DNA of 64,000 bases from Porphyra umbilicalis (Eukaryota > Rhodophyta > Bangiophyceae > Bangiales > Bangiaceae), in assembly GCA_002049455.2 (NCBI GenBank), contig KV918796.1, positions 186,001 through 250,000 on the forward strand, given 5' to 3'. The position numbers were made by a program, and so were the translations under genes. The notes beneath the pieces are model-generated. The model did not search any database and was not told the origin of the DNA. It saw only the letters and a list, made by a program, of their open reading frames with translations. Of the stretch, positions 10,629 through 22,898 are shown one piece after another; within the stretch, counting starts at the first letter, position 1, and every line of letters begins with the position of its first letter.

Positions 10629-11046
10629 TGTTGAAACGCAGTGGGGATAGGGGTTGGGGGACCACGGTGAAGTGGTTGAGTGGCTTGAGCTTGTGTGTGT
10701 GTTTGCGAACGTGCTTTGCTGGTTGTCCTAAGGTTCGCCCGCCTCTCCCAACCGAGAGCACCTCTCAAATAGTCCCCACCGGCCCAAGTGCTCCCCTCTC
10801 TCGCGCTCACACCGACGCCCACGCCCTCGCACCAAATTGAATCACTCACCAAATCAAAAGCCACTAGAGCAAAGCGAAGATCAAATCCAAAACATGCCAA
10901 AAGTAACGCCCCAAGATCACCCAACACGAATGTGTGCAACTTGACCACGTCTTGCAAATGTACCATGTGGGGTACCATAAGGGTCACCGACCATCAACCA
11001 TCCGCGAACCGCCAGTGGAGTCGGCGACGAGCATCACAGTCCAACA
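10629..11046 (-). repeat. Copia A 5' LTR (418 bp)
   Basis: Bounded by the perfect short inverted repeat TGTTG...CAACA and followed, in the minus direction, by the primer binding site and gag. A weak TATA-like GACTATTTGAG lies inside. Its outer end touches the first LTR of the Copia array with no base between them. Confidence 0.75.
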
Positions 11047-11808
11047 TGCTCCGGTCCGACCTCGAGCGGCTGAACGATCGCCACATCCCGCTGGTGGTGC
11101 TCATGGACTCCATGCAGCTATTCGAAGTGATTACCCGCGGCTCCCACCCAACGGAGAAGCGCCTGATAATCGACATTGCCGCCGCGTGCGAGGCCTACGG
11201 CCGGCGGGGGCTCTTCAACGTCGGGCTGGTGGCGAGTGCGAACAACCCCGCTGACGGCCTGACCAAAGTCAACGCGCGCCCCGCCCTCGATGCCCTGCTG
11301 CTGACGGGGAGCAACCACGCCTCGGTGGAGCAGTGGGTGGTGCGGCCGGGCCCGGCACCACCGGTGTCCGACCACGGAGGTCCGGGGAGTGTGGATCCTG
11401 CTGTACGCGCCCGCCGGATTGCACGCTCGGACTGACAGCCCTAATTGTGGTACTGTATTGTCGCCCCGGTATTAGTAGTGTGTGTAGTGTGTGACATTTT
11501 TGACGGGCTGGTTTAGCGTGGTCGGACACGAGGTGCCGCCGGCGCCTCCTGACACTGACCGGGCTGGAGCGAGGGGGGCCGACACGCGTACGCGCGCGCT
11601 GAGGCCGGTGGGCGGTCGCCCTTAAGATTGGGGCCCAGCCAGCGGCGGCGGACCGCGTGCCGGGAGGTTGTCGATTGCCTTTGCTTTCCCTGAGTAAACC
11701 ACCGTTGTGGGGACGAGAACGTCTACCGACTCCCCCCCTTTGCGTGGTGACACGGTCGTTCACAGGCCGAGGGATATCCGACCGCTGGCACGAGCCTGTA
11801 CTCCCACA
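11047..11808 (+). repeat. Array LTR 1 (outer left)
   Basis: 762 bp, TGCTCCGG to CTCCCACA. It shares a set of variants with LTR 6 that LTRs 2-5 lack. The first 390 bp encode the end of RNase H, although nothing upstream here belongs to this pol. Confidence 0.8.
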
Positions 11809-11894
11809 TTCGCGAATTACTGGTGCTGGCCGTGCGCGATTGATCGTCACGTTGACGAGAATCCGGGCGCCGAGTGCCCTGTCTGGACCCTTCT

Positions 11895-11942
11895 GTTTGC
11901 CCCGATCCTCAGTTTGCCCCGATCGCCCGTTTGCCCCGATCC
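11895..11942 (+). repeat. Triple 17-bp repeat in the leader of unit 1
   Basis: TTTGCCCCGATC occurs at 11896, 11913 and 11930, ending just before the ATG at 11950. The same triplet is present at the matching place in the other units. Confidence 0.75.
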
Positions 11943-11949
11943 CTCCATC

Positions 11950-13447
11950 ATGCCGGAATCGACGGTTGGCACGGCGGCCGTGGACGCGTCGCTGGCGGTG
12001 CCCCTGTTCATGGCGACCGTGGACCTCGCGGTGCTGAGTGCGGTGCAGCGCGGGTTCTTCCAGTCGATCCGCGCCCTGGACGTCGAGGCGCGTGACATCC
12101 CGTTGACGGGCGCCCAGCTCAAGGCGGCCGTTGCCGACGAGTTCGCCCCTGGCGTGCTCTTCGTTCCCGATCTTTGGACTCTGCCCCTGGCGCTCCGTGA
12201 GCTCCGCCGTTGGCTAGACAGCCACGGTGCGGCCCTCGGCACGCATCCGTCCCATCGGGTGCCCCCGCTGTTGGCCGTGTCCCTGTACACGGACGCCGAG
12301 GACACCGTGGCGGCCAAGGAGATCGTGCGGGTGCAGCTCGCGGCGGGGCGCCGGGCCAACGCCACCGCGGCGACCGACGACTCCCCCAGCGCGTCCGGCC
12401 ACAACGGTGGCAGCAGCAGCGTGGGTGGGACCAACCCGCCGGATCGCCTCGCCCACAACGTGGCGATGCGGTTCAAGGACAAGGCCGCCAAGTTCTCCTG
12501 CGGGCTGGGTGAGGCCTGGATGGGAGTATGTGGCCGACTACCAGCAGGTGAGCCGGGACTACAATTTGACCGCGTCGCAGAAGCTCCGTTTTTGCACAAC
12601 CTGCTCTACGGCGACGCCAAGCATTTCTACTTGGAGAACGTCCAGGCGTTCGCTACTTCCTTCAACCAGGCGGTGGAGCTGGTCAGCACCGATTATAACT
12701 CGGTGGTGCGGCAGAGCCGCGTCAAGAACTACCTGTCGACGTTTCGTATGAGCACGCTGGTCGCGCAGGGCAAGACGTAGACGGTCGCGCTCGAGCACAC
12801 CTACAGGAACATCATGAAGCTCGCGCCGATGGTGCCGCGCTCCCACCAAGGCGACGCCCACCGTGTCGACTTCCTGCGCCACGCCGTCGTTGGGTACACG
12901 TCGGCAAACGAGCCCTTGCGCCGCGTCCAGACGCACAACCTCCCGTTCCAGCAGCTCTACGGGGAGCTGGAGGCGGCCCTGCAGCTGCACGGCGAGGCGA
13001 AGCAGGCGATCGCCAAGGACAACCCGACGGACGGTGCGCAGGGGCCGACCGAGACGGCTACCGTGTTGTACGCGGCCCAAGGTGTGTACGGGCGCCCCAA
13101 AAAGGGCGTCGGTGCCACATCTGCGCGGGGGGCCAGCGCGCCGGGCAGCGCAAGGGCGGCTTCGACCGCTGACTCTGATGGGGTGCTTCAATTGCGAGGA
13201 CCCGGGCCACACCATGCGGGACTGCCCTCGCCCGTGTGACGTCACGCGCGCCGCCAAGCGCAAGCTGGACTACTTTGCCAAGAAGCGCGCGGGGACGCCG
13301 GCCTTGGCAAGCCTCCTCGTCCACCTATGCGAGCAGGTGGACGAGGAGCTCGCGGCCGACGATGACGGCGCCGCCGCCGAGACAGGCGCCGGCGCGGCGT
13401 CCGTCACCCTGCTCGAGGACAGCGCCGCGGTCGAGTCGCGGCTGTAA
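11950..13447 (+). CDS. gag: Array unit 1 gag region
   Basis: Begins at ATG 11950 (MPESTVGTAAVDASL), just after the leader repeats. The N-terminal part is helical and Ala/Leu-rich. Near 13188 is a CX2CX4HX4C zinc knuckle (CFNCEDPGHTMRDC), the usual gag RNA-binding motif. The coding signal is spread over more than one frame, with about two or three breaks that recur at the same places in every unit. They therefore predate the array, or reflect splicing or recoding that cannot be judged here. As it stands this part looks broken. Confidence 0.7.
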
Positions 13448-13575
13448 GACGCGATGTTGGTCGCGGCGACGACGCGGGGCAAGTCGTCCGCGGGGCCCTC
13501 GACCGAGAGCGTGGACGAGGTGTCTTTTGTCCCGGGGGAGTAACTCGTCGCATCACTACCGGAAAGAGACGCCCA

Positions 13576-16500
13576 TTGCCAAGCGTCGAGGATGACAAGG
13601 GCAAGCTGGCGGAATTGTTGCGCCGCGATGTACACCGCGGTGGCTTCGAGGGGGCGTGCCTTGACACGGGAGCGTCACGTACGGTGATGGGGGCGGACCA
13701 GGCGAGCGCATACGCGCGCCTGGTTGGCGCGGAGCCCCCCGTGGCTCCTACCAGGGTGACGTTGTTTCGATTCGGGGGTGTGGTCTACGAAAGTCGGGGT
13801 ACTCTTTCCGTACACATCCCTTTGTCCCCGACTTTTGACCTGCCCCTGCACGTCGACGTCGTCCCCCTGGACGTTCCCCTCCTCCTCGGCCTCGCCACGC
13901 TCGACAGGTATGGCCTGTATGTGAATAATGTGACCAACCGCCTGGTGAGTGACGGTCGGGGCTTCGCCGCGCCGCTGCAGCGAAAGGGCGGCCACATCTA
14001 CTTGGTGTGGGGGGCAGACGTCCACTACTCGGTGGCCGAGCTGGACCGTATCCATAGGCACTTTTCCCACCCCCACCCCGACCCACTGGTCGCCGTGCTG
14101 CGGCAGGCAGGGAACCCGCACGCGACGGCCGAGACGCGAGCGCAGTTACATGCCCTGACCAAGACCTGCCAAGTGTGCCAACGCCTGGTGCAGGCGCCGA
14201 GCCGCTTCTGTGTGGCGCTGCTGCATGACGACATCGTGTTCAACCGCCTCATCCTGATTGATATTATGTACTTGGACGGTAAGCCCGTGCTGCATGTCAT
14301 CGACAAGGTCACCTTGTTCAGCGCTGCGGCCTTCCTGTCGGGCGAGACCGTTGAGGCGGTGTGGTGGACGTACGCGAGGATCTGGGCCCACGCCTACGCG
14401 GGGCACCCCGAGCGGATGCGCACTGACCAAGGGCCGCATTTTGTTGCTGCCGGGTGGCAGGCCCTGGCCCACGCCGCCGGGATCCACCAGCGCGAGTTGG
14501 GGGTCGAGTCGCACAACTCCTTGGTCGCCGGAGAGCGGTACCATGCCGTGCTGAGGCACATCTACCGGCGGGTCAAGGCCGATCATCCCGACCTCCCGTT
14601 GGATGTGGCCCTCACCTTGGCAGTTTCTGCCATGAACAAGACGATCGGGCCCCATGGCCTTGTGCCGACCCTGCTGGTGTTTGGGCTGATACCCCGTGTG
14701 CCAGTCAGCCCGCTGCGGCTGCCCACGCAGCAGGACAGGATGCGTGCTGCCGAAACGGCTTGCAAGGAGATGCGCGCGCAGGTGGCACGCACGCGTGTCC
14801 AGGCGGCCCTGCGCCTCCGAGTGCCAGCTGCGGCGGACGCGGACCTGCCCGTGGGGACCTCCGTATTGGTCTACCGCGAACCGCCGACCAACCGTTGGAT
14901 CGGCCCGCATCCCATCGTGGCTCGGAGGGACGAGATGGCGTGGGTCGAAGTGGACGCCCGGCTCCGTCCTTTCAACGTGGACAAGCTGCGACGGTACTAC
15001 CCGCCCGAGGGCGCGAGCACGCCCCAGCGTGCAGAACAAGGCAGGGAAGCAGCGGTTCAAGGGACGGAAGCAAGCGGGGGGGTGTCGGGCGGTGCTGCGC
15101 AACACGGCGGTGCTAGCGAGGCTGCAGCGGGTGGGACCCCAGCGCCACCCACGGGCGTGACCCCCGCAGCGGCAGCTGGAAACGCCGCGGTCGACGTGCC
15201 CCCACCGGCAACCGCTGCCGCGGCAGCGGGCGCACCCGGGGAGGAGGACCTTGGGGCCCTCCTGGATGCCGTTATCGCCGGGGAGCGCTTTGTTGCAGCC
15301 GTTGACGCGGCATGCCATGCCGCCGTCCAACTACCCGTTGGTGGTTTGCCCGCCGACGTGCACCTGACGGCGAATGTCCGGCCGGGGGATGCGCAAATCT
15401 CCACCGCTCGCTGTCAAGCGGCGGCAAGAGAAGAGGTGGATGGGCTGCTGGCCGGCGGCGCGGTGCGCCCCGTCATACGGAGCGCCGTCCCAAAGGGGGC
15501 CAACGTTATCCGCGGGCGCTTCGTGTTTACGCTCAAGGGCGTGGGGACGGCAGACGAGATACCCAAGGCGCGCTCCGTCGCTCAAGGGAACAACGACAAG
15601 GCGAAGGCCTTTGTCGTTCACAACCTGGCAACCCTGCGGCAGCGTTCCACGCGCGTGCTCGTGTCCACCTCTGCCGTGCAGCGGTTCCGCCTGTTCGCGC
15701 ATGACGTCAACCAGGCCTACCTGCAAATCCAAGACCTGTTGGCGCGCACCCTGTACTTAGAGCCGCGCAAGGAGGACCGCAACCTGTTCTCCATCGCCGA
15801 CGATGAGATGCTCCTCCTTGTGCGCCCCCTCTACAGGGTGTGCGATGCGGGATACTACTGGCACGCGACGTTGCAGAAGCACGTCCGCGAAGACTTACAC
15901 ATGACACCCCTCTCATCGGATCCCGCCCTCTACATGCGCAAGGGCGTCGGCGGCTTGGTGGGCTTGTTGGGCACGTTCGTCGACGACTGCTTCCTTGGTG
16001 GCAACGCCGCGTTTCAAGCGGCCACGGAGTCGACCCTCCGCGTCTTCGAGGCGAAGCCCAGGCAGATGGACAACATGGAGTTCGTCGGTGTGCGCGTGAC
16101 GTCGACGTTGGCCACGCCGCGCAACTTCACGCTCGACCAGACGCAGTACGCCACGACGCTGGAGTCGTTGCCGTTGGACGCGCCGTACGAACACTTTACG
16201 TCGGAACAGGCGGCGGTTGCGAGGCTGGAGCACACGCGCCCCGACCTCTGCTGCGCCATCAACAAGGCTGCCCAAGTCAACGAGGCCTCGTACCAGCCGC
16301 GGCATGTACAGGCCCTGAACGCTACCCTCAAGGCGGCACGGGCGCGCCAGGGGCTGGGCCTGCGGTATCCGCCCCTGGACACGACGTCCCTGCGGCTACG
16401 CGCGTACGCGGACGCGTCGTTCGCGACCAATGACGACCACTCCTCGCAGCTGGGGTACATCAACATGCTGGCTGACGCCAGCGGCCGAGTGCACGTGTTG

Positions 16501-16980
16501 AGCTTCAGTAGCCGCAAGTCCAAGCGCGACGTATGGTCCGTCATGGTCGGCGAGGTGTACGCGTTCACCGCCGCCTTTGACGAGGCCTACATGCTCCGGT
16601 ACGACCTCGAACGGCTGAACGACCGCCACATCCCGCTGGTGGTGCTCACGGACTCCATGCAGCTATTTGAAGTGAGCACCTGCGGCTCCCACCCAACGGA
16701 GAAGCTCCTGATAATCGACATTGCCGCCGCGCGCGAGGCCTACGGCCGGCGGGAGCTCTTCAACGTCGGGCTGGTGGCGAGTGCGAACAACCCCGCTGAC
16801 GGCCTGACCAAAGTCAACGCGCGCCCCGCCCTCGATGCCCTGCTGCTGACGGGGAGCAACCACGCCTCGGTGGAGCAGTGGGTGGTGCGGCCGGGCCCGG
16901 CACCACCGGTGTCCGACCACGCAGGTCCGGGGAGTGTGGATCCTGCAGTACGCGCCCGCCGGTTTGCACGCTCGGACTGA
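13576..16980 (+). CDS. pol: Array unit 1 pol (Copia order: protease, integrase, RT, RNase H)
   Basis: A single open frame of about 1134 residues. The protease motif CLDTGASRTVMGAD lies near residue 28. Integrase zinc ligands (HRHFSHPHPD to CQVCQRLV) are at 155-205, and the integrase core at about 225-350 has MRTDQGPHFV. An Ala/Gly-rich linker follows. The RT runs from about 635 to 860, with FAHDVNQAYLQIQD and FVDD near 800. RNase H follows from about 940 (AYADASFATNDDHSSQLGY, then NPADGLTK). Integrase before RT marks Ty1/Copia. The aquatic GalEa/PyRE branch is a possible placement that needs a tree. The frame runs 389 bp into the next LTR. Confidence 0.9.
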   Translation: MPSVEDDKGKLAELLRRDVHRGGFEGACLDTGASRTVMGADQASAYARLVGAEPPVAPTRVTLFRFGGVVYESRGTLSVHIPLSPTFDLPLHVDVVPLDVPLLLGLATLDRYGLYVNNVTNRLVSDGRGFAAPLQRKGGHIYLVWGADVHYSVAELDRIHRHFSHPHPDPLVAVLRQAGNPHATAETRAQLHALTKTCQVCQRLVQAPSRFCVALLHDDIVFNRLILIDIMYLDGKPVLHVIDKVTLFSAAAFLSGETVEAVWWTYARIWAHAYAGHPERMRTDQGPHFVAAGWQALAHAAGIHQRELGVESHNSLVAGERYHAVLRHIYRRVKADHPDLPLDVALTLAVSAMNKTIGPHGLVPTLLVFGLIPRVPVSPLRLPTQQDRMRAAETACKEMRAQVARTRVQAALRLRVPAAADADLPVGTSVLVYREPPTNRWIGPHPIVARRDEMAWVEVDARLRPFNVDKLRRYYPPEGASTPQRAEQGREAAVQGTEASGGVSGGAAQHGGASEAAAGGTPAPPTGVTPAAAAGNAAVDVPPPATAAAAAGAPGEEDLGALLDAVIAGERFVAAVDAACHAAVQLPVGGLPADVHLTANVRPGDAQISTARCQAAAREEVDGLLAGGAVRPVIRSAVPKGANVIRGRFVFTLKGVGTADEIPKARSVAQGNNDKAKAFVVHNLATLRQRSTRVLVSTSAVQRFRLFAHDVNQAYLQIQDLLARTLYLEPRKEDRNLFSIADDEMLLLVRPLYRVCDAGYYWHATLQKHVREDLHMTPLSSDPALYMRKGVGGLVGLLGTFVDDCFLGGNAAFQAATESTLRVFEAKPRQMDNMEFVGVRVTSTLATPRNFTLDQTQYATTLESLPLDAPYEHFTSEQAAVARLEHTRPDLCCAINKAAQVNEASYQPRHVQALNATLKAARARQGLGLRYPPLDTTSLRLRAYADASFATNDDHSSQLGYINMLADASGRVHVLSFSSRKSKRDVWSVMVGEVYAFTAAFDEAYMLRYDLERLNDRHIPLVVLTDSMQLFEVSTCGSHPTEKLLIIDIAAAREAYGRRELFNVGLVASANNPADGLTKVNARPALDALLLTGSNHASVEQWVVRPGPAPPVSDHAGPGSVDPAVRARRFARSD

Positions 16981-17353
16981 CAGCCCTAATTGTGGTACTG
17001 TATTGTCGCCCCGGTATTAGTAGTGTGTGTAGTGTGTGACATTTTTGACGGGCTGGTTTAGCGTGGTCGGACACGAGGTGCCGCCGGCGCCTCCTGACAC
17101 TGACCGGGCTGGAGCGAGGGGGGCCGACACGCGTACGCGCGCGCTGAGGCCGGTGGGCGGTCGCCCTTAAGATTGGGGCCCAGCCAGCGGCGGCGGACCG
17201 CGTGCCGGGAGGTTGTCGATTGCCTTTGCTTTCCCTGAGTAAACCACCGTTGTGGGGACGAGAACGTCTACCGACTCCCCCCCTTTGCGCGGTGACACGG
17301 TCATTCACAGGCCGAGGGATATCCGACCGCTGGCACGAGCCTGTACTCCCACA
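16592..17353 (+). repeat. Array LTR 2
   Basis: 762 bp. It ends unit 1 and starts unit 2, and carries the last 130 codons of the unit 1 pol frame. It looks the same as LTRs 3 and 5 by eye. Confidence 0.85.
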
Positions 17354-20300
17354 TTCGCGAATTACTGGTGCTGGCCGTGCGCGATTGATCGTCACGTTGA
17401 CGAGAATCCGGGCGCCGAGTGCCCTGTCTGGACCCTTCTGTTTGCCCCGATCCTCAGTTTGCCCCGATCGCCCGTTTGCCCCGATCCCTCCATCATGCCG
17501 GAATCGACGGTTGGCACGGCGGCCGTGGACGCGTCGCTGGCGGTGCCCCTGTTCATGGCGACCGTGGACCTCGCGGTGCTGAGTGCGGTGCAGCGCGGGT
17601 TCTTCCAGTCGATCCGCGCCCTGGACGTCGAGGCGCGTGACATCCCGTTGACGGGCGCCCAGCTCAAGGCGGCCGTTGCCGACGAGTTCGCCCCTGGCGT
17701 GCTCTTCGTTCCCGATCTTTGGACTCTGCCCCTGGCGCTCCGTGAGCTCCGCCGTTGGCTAGACAGCCACGGTGCGGCCCTCGGCACGCATCCGTCCCAT
17801 CGGGTGCCCCCGCTGTTGGCCGTGTCCCTGTACACGGACGCCGAGGACACCGTGGCGGCCAAGGAGATCGTGCGGGTGCAGCTCGCGGCGGGGCGCCGGG
17901 CCAACGCCACCGCGGCGACCGACGACTCCCCCAGCGCGTCCGGCCACAACGGTGGCAGCAGCAGCGTGGGTGGGACCAACCCGCCGGATCGCCTCGCCCA
18001 CAACGTGGCGATGCGGTTCAAGGACAAGGCCGCCAAGTTCTCCTGCGGGCTGGGTGAGGCCTGGATGGGAGTATGTGGCCGACTACCAGCAGGTGAGCCG
18101 GGACTACAATTTGACCGCGTCGCAGAAGCTCCGTTTTTGCACAACCTGCTCTACGGCGACGCCAAGCATTTCTACTTGGAGAACGTCCAGGCGTTCGCTA
18201 CTTCCTTCAACCAGGCGGTGGAGCTGGTCAGCACCGATTATAACTCGGTGGTGCGGCAGAGCCGCGTCAAGAACTACCTGTCGACGTTTCGTATGAGCAC
18301 GCTGGTCGCGCAGGGCAAGACGTAGACGGTCGCGCTCGAGCACACCTACAGGAACATCATGAAGCTCGCGCCGATGGTGCCGCGCTCCCACCAAGGCGAC
18401 GCCCACCGTGTCGACTTCCTGCGCCACGCCGTCGTTGGGTACACGTCGGCAAACGAGCCCTTGCGCCGCGTCCAGACGCACAACCTCCCGTTCCAGCAGC
18501 TCTACGGGGAGCTGGAGGCGGCCCTGCAGCTGCACGGCGAGGCGAAGCAGGCGATCGCCAAGGACAACCCGACGGACGGTGCGCAGGGGCCGACCGAGAC
18601 GGCTACCGTGTTGTACGCGGCCCAAGGTGTGTACGGGCGCCCCAAAAAGGGCGTCGGTGCCACATCTGCGCGGGGGGCCAGCGCGCCGGGCAGCGCAAGG
18701 GCGGCTTCGACCGCTGACTCTGATGGGGTGCTTCAATTGCGAGGACCCGGGCCACACCATGCGGGACTGCCCTCGCCCGTGTGACGTCACGCGCGCCGCC
18801 AAGCGCAAGCTGGACTACTTTGCCAAGAAGCGCGCGGGGACGCCGGCCTTGGCAAGCCTCCTCGTCCACCTATGCGAGCAGGTGGACGAGGAGCTCGCGG
18901 CCGACGATGACGGCGCCGCCGCCGAGACAGGCGCCGGCGCGGCGTCCGTCACCCTGCTCGAGGACAGCGCCGCGGTCGAGTCGCGGCTGTAAGACGCGAT
19001 GTTGGTCGCGGCGACGACGCGGGGCAAGTCGTCCGCGGGGCCCTCGACCGAGAGCGTGGACGAGGTGTCTTTTGTCCCGGGGGAGTAACTCGTCGCATCA
19101 CTACCGGAAAGAGACGCCCATTGCCAAGCGTCGAGGATGACAAGGGCAAGCTGGCGGAATTGTTGCGCCGCGATGTACACCGCGGTGGCTTCGAGGGGGC
19201 GTGCCTTGACACGGGAGCGTCACGTACGGTGATGGGGGCGGACCAGGCGAGCGCATACGCGCGCCTGGTTGGCGCGCAGCCCCCCGTGGCTCCTACCAGG
19301 GTGACGTTGTTTCGATTCGGGGGTGTGGTCTACGAAAGTCGGGGTACTCTTTCCGTACACATCCCTTTGTCCCCGACTTTTTACCTGCCCCTGCACGTCG
19401 ACGTCGTCCCCCTGGACGTTCCCCTCCTCCTCGGCCTCGCCACGCTCGACAGGTATGGCCTGTATGTGAATAATGTGACCAACCGCCTGGTGAGTGACGG
19501 TCGGGGCTTCGCCGCGCCGCTGCAGCGAAAGGGCGGCCACATCTACTTGGTGTGGGGGGCAGACGTCCACTACTCGGTGGCCGAGCTGGACCGCATCCAT
19601 AGGCACTTTTCCCACCCCCACCCCGACCCACTGGTCGCCGTGCTGCGGCAGGCAGGGAACCCGCACGCGACGGCCGAGACGCGAGCGCAGTTACATGCCC
19701 TGACCAAGACCTGCCAAGTGTGCCAACGCCTGGTGCAGGCGCCGAGCCGCTTCTGTGTGGCGCTGCTGCATGACGACATCGTGTTCAACCGCCTCATCCT
19801 GATTGATATTATGTACTTGGACGGTAAGCCCGTGCTGCATGTCATCGACAAGGTCACCTTGTTTAGCGCTGCGGCCTTCCTGTCGGGCGAGACCGTTGAG
19901 GCGGTGTGGTGGACGTACGCGAGGATCTGGGCCCACGCCTACGCGGGGCACCCCGAGCGGATGCGCACTGACCAAGGGCCGCATTTTGTTGCTGCCGGGT
20001 GGCAGGCCCTGGCCCACGCCGCCGGGATCCACCAGCGCGAGTTGGGGGTCGAGTCGCACAACTCCTTGGTCGCCGGAGAGCGGTACCATGCCGTGCTGAG
20101 GCACATCTACCGGCGGGTCAAGGCCGATCATCCCGACCTCCCGTTGGATGTGGCCCTCACCTTGGCGGTTTCCGCCATGAACAAGACGATCGGGCCCCAT
20201 GGCCTTGTGCCGACCCTGCTGGTGTTTGGGCTGATACCCCGTGTGCCAGTCAGCCCGCTGCGGCTGCCCACGCAGCAGGACAGGATGCGTGCTGCCGAAA

Positions 20301-22136
20301 CGGCTTGCAAGGAGATGCGCGCGCAGGTGGCACGCACGCGTGTCCAGGCGGCCCTGCGCCTCCGAGTGCCAGCTGCGGCGGACGCGGACCTGCCCGTGGG
20401 GACCTCCGTATTGGTCTACCGCGAACCGCCGACCAACCGTTGGATCGGCCCGCATCCCATCGTGGCTCGGAGGGACGAGATGGCGTGGGTCGAAGTGGAC
20501 GCCCGGCTCCGTCCTTTCAACGTGGACAAGCTGCGACGGTACTACCCGCCCGAGGGCGCGAGCACTCCCCAGCGTGCAGAACAAGGCAGGGAAGCAGCGG
20601 TTCAAGGGACGGAAGCAAGCGGGGGGGTGTCGGGCGGTGCTGCGCAACACGGCGGTGCTAGCGAGGCTGCAGCGGGTGGGACCCCAGCGCCACCCACGGG
20701 CGTGACCCCCGCAGCGGCAGCTGGAAACGCCGCGGTCGACGTGCCCCCACCGGCAACCGCTGCCGCGGCAGCGGGCGCACCCGGGGAGGAGGACCTTGGG
20801 GCCCTCCTGGATGCCGTTATCGCCGGGGAGCGCTTTGTTGCAGCCGTTGACGCGGCATGCCATGCCGCCGTCCAACTACCCGTTGGTGGTTTGCCCGCCG
20901 ACGTGCACCTGACGGCGAATGTCCGGCCGGGGGATGCGCAAATCTCCACCGCTCGCTGTCAAGCGGCGGCAAGAGAAGAGGTGGATGGGCTGCTGGCCGG
21001 CGGCGCGGTGCGCCCCGTCATACGGAGCGCCGTCCCAAAGGGGGCCAACGTTATCCGCGGGCGCTTCGTGTTTACGCTCAAGGGCGTGGGGACGGCAGAC
21101 GAGATACCCAAGGCGCGCTCCGTCGCTCAAGGGAACAACGACAAGGCGAAGGCCTTTGTCGTTCACAACCTGGCAACCCTGCGGCAGCGTTCCACGCGCG
21201 TGCTCGTGTCCACCTCTGCCGTGCAGCGGTTCCGCCTGTTCGCGCATGACGTCAACCAGGCCTACCTGCAAATCCAAGACCTGTTGGCGCGCACCCTGTA
21301 CTTAGAGCCGCGCAAGGAGGACCGCAACCTGTTCTCCATCGCCGACGATGAGATGCTCCTCCTTGTGCGCCCCCTCTACAGGGTGTGCGATGCGGGATAC
21401 TACTGGCACGCGACGTTGCAGAAGCACGTCCGCGAAGACTTACACATGACACCCCTCTCATCGGATCCCGCCCTCTACATGCGCAAGGGCGTCGGCGGCT
21501 TGGTGGGCTTGTTGGGCACGTTCGTCGACGACTGCTTCCTTGGTGGCAACGCCGCGTTTCAAGCGGCCACGGAGTCGACCCTCCGCGTCTTCGAGGCGAA
21601 GCCCAGGCAGATGGACAACATGGAGTTCGTCGGTGTGCGCGTGACGTCGACGTTGGCCACGCCGCGCAACTTCACGCTCGACCAGACGCAGTACGCCACG
21701 ACGCTGGAGTCGTTGCCGTTGGACGCGCCGTACGAACACTTTACGTCGGAACAGGCGGCGGTTGCGAGGCTGGAGCACACGCGCCCCGACCTCTGCTGCG
21801 CCATCAACAAGGCTGCCCAAGTCAACGAGGCCTCGTACCAGCCGCGGCATGTACAGGCCCTGAACGCTACCCTCAAGGCGGCACGGGCGCGCCAGGGGCT
21901 GGGCCTGCGGTATCCGCCCCTGGACACGACGTCCCTGCGGCTACGCGCGTACGCGGACGCGTCGTTCGCGACCAATGACGACCACTCCTCGCAGCTGGGG
22001 TACATCAACATGCTGGCTGACGCCAGCGGCCGAGTGCACGTGTTGAGCTTTAGTAGCCGCAAGTCCAAGCGCGACGTATGGTCCGTCATGGTCGGCGAGG
22101 TGTACGCGTTCACCGCCGCCTTTGACGAGGCCTACA
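17354..22136 (+). mobile_element. Array unit 2 internal region
   Basis: The gag region starts at ATG 17495. The pol frame runs from 19121 to 22525 with the same domains as unit 1. It differs from unit 1 by only a few substitutions. The pol part looks whole; the gag part shows the same breaks as unit 1. Confidence 0.88.
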
Positions 22137-22898
22137 TGCTCCGGTACGACCTCGAACGGCTGAACGACCGCCACATCCCGCTGGTGGTGCTCACGGACTC
22201 CATGCAGCTATTTGAAGTGAGCACCTGCGGCTCCCACCCAACGGAGAAGCTCCTGATAATCGACATTGCCGCCGCGCGCGAGGCCTACGGCCGGCGGGAG
22301 CTCTTCAACGTCGGGCTGGTGGCGAGTGCGAACAACCCCGCTGACGGCCTGACCAAAGTCAACGCGCGCCCCGCCCTCGATGCCCTGCTGCTGACGGGGA
22401 GCAACCACGCCTCGGTGGAGCAGTGGGTGGTGCGGCCGGGCCCGGCACCACCGGTGTCCGACCACGCAGGTCCGGGGAGTGTGGATCCTGCAGTACGCGC
22501 CCGCCGGTTTGCACGCTCGGACTGACAGCCCTAATTGTGGTACTGTATTGTCGCCCCGGTATTAGTAGTGTGTGTAGTGTGTGACATTTTTGACGGGCTG
22601 GTTTAGCGTGGTCGGACACGAGGTGCCGCCGGCGCCTCCTGACACTGACCGGGCTGGAGCGAGGGGGGCCGACACGCGTACGCGCGCGCTGAGGCCGGTG
22701 GGCGGTCGCCCTTAAGATTGGGGCCCAGCCAGCGGCGGCGGACCGCGTGCCGGGAGGTTGTCGATTGCCTTTGCTTTCCCTGAGTAAACCACCGTTGTGG
22801 GGACGAGAACGTCTACCGACTCCCCCCCTTTGCGCGGTGACACGGTCATTCACAGGCCGAGGGATATCCGACCGCTGGCACGAGCCTGTACTCCCACA
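22137..22898 (+). repeat. Array LTR 3
   Basis: 762 bp, TG...CA, same as LTR 2 by eye. It contains the end of the unit 2 pol frame (to 22525). Confidence 0.85.
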
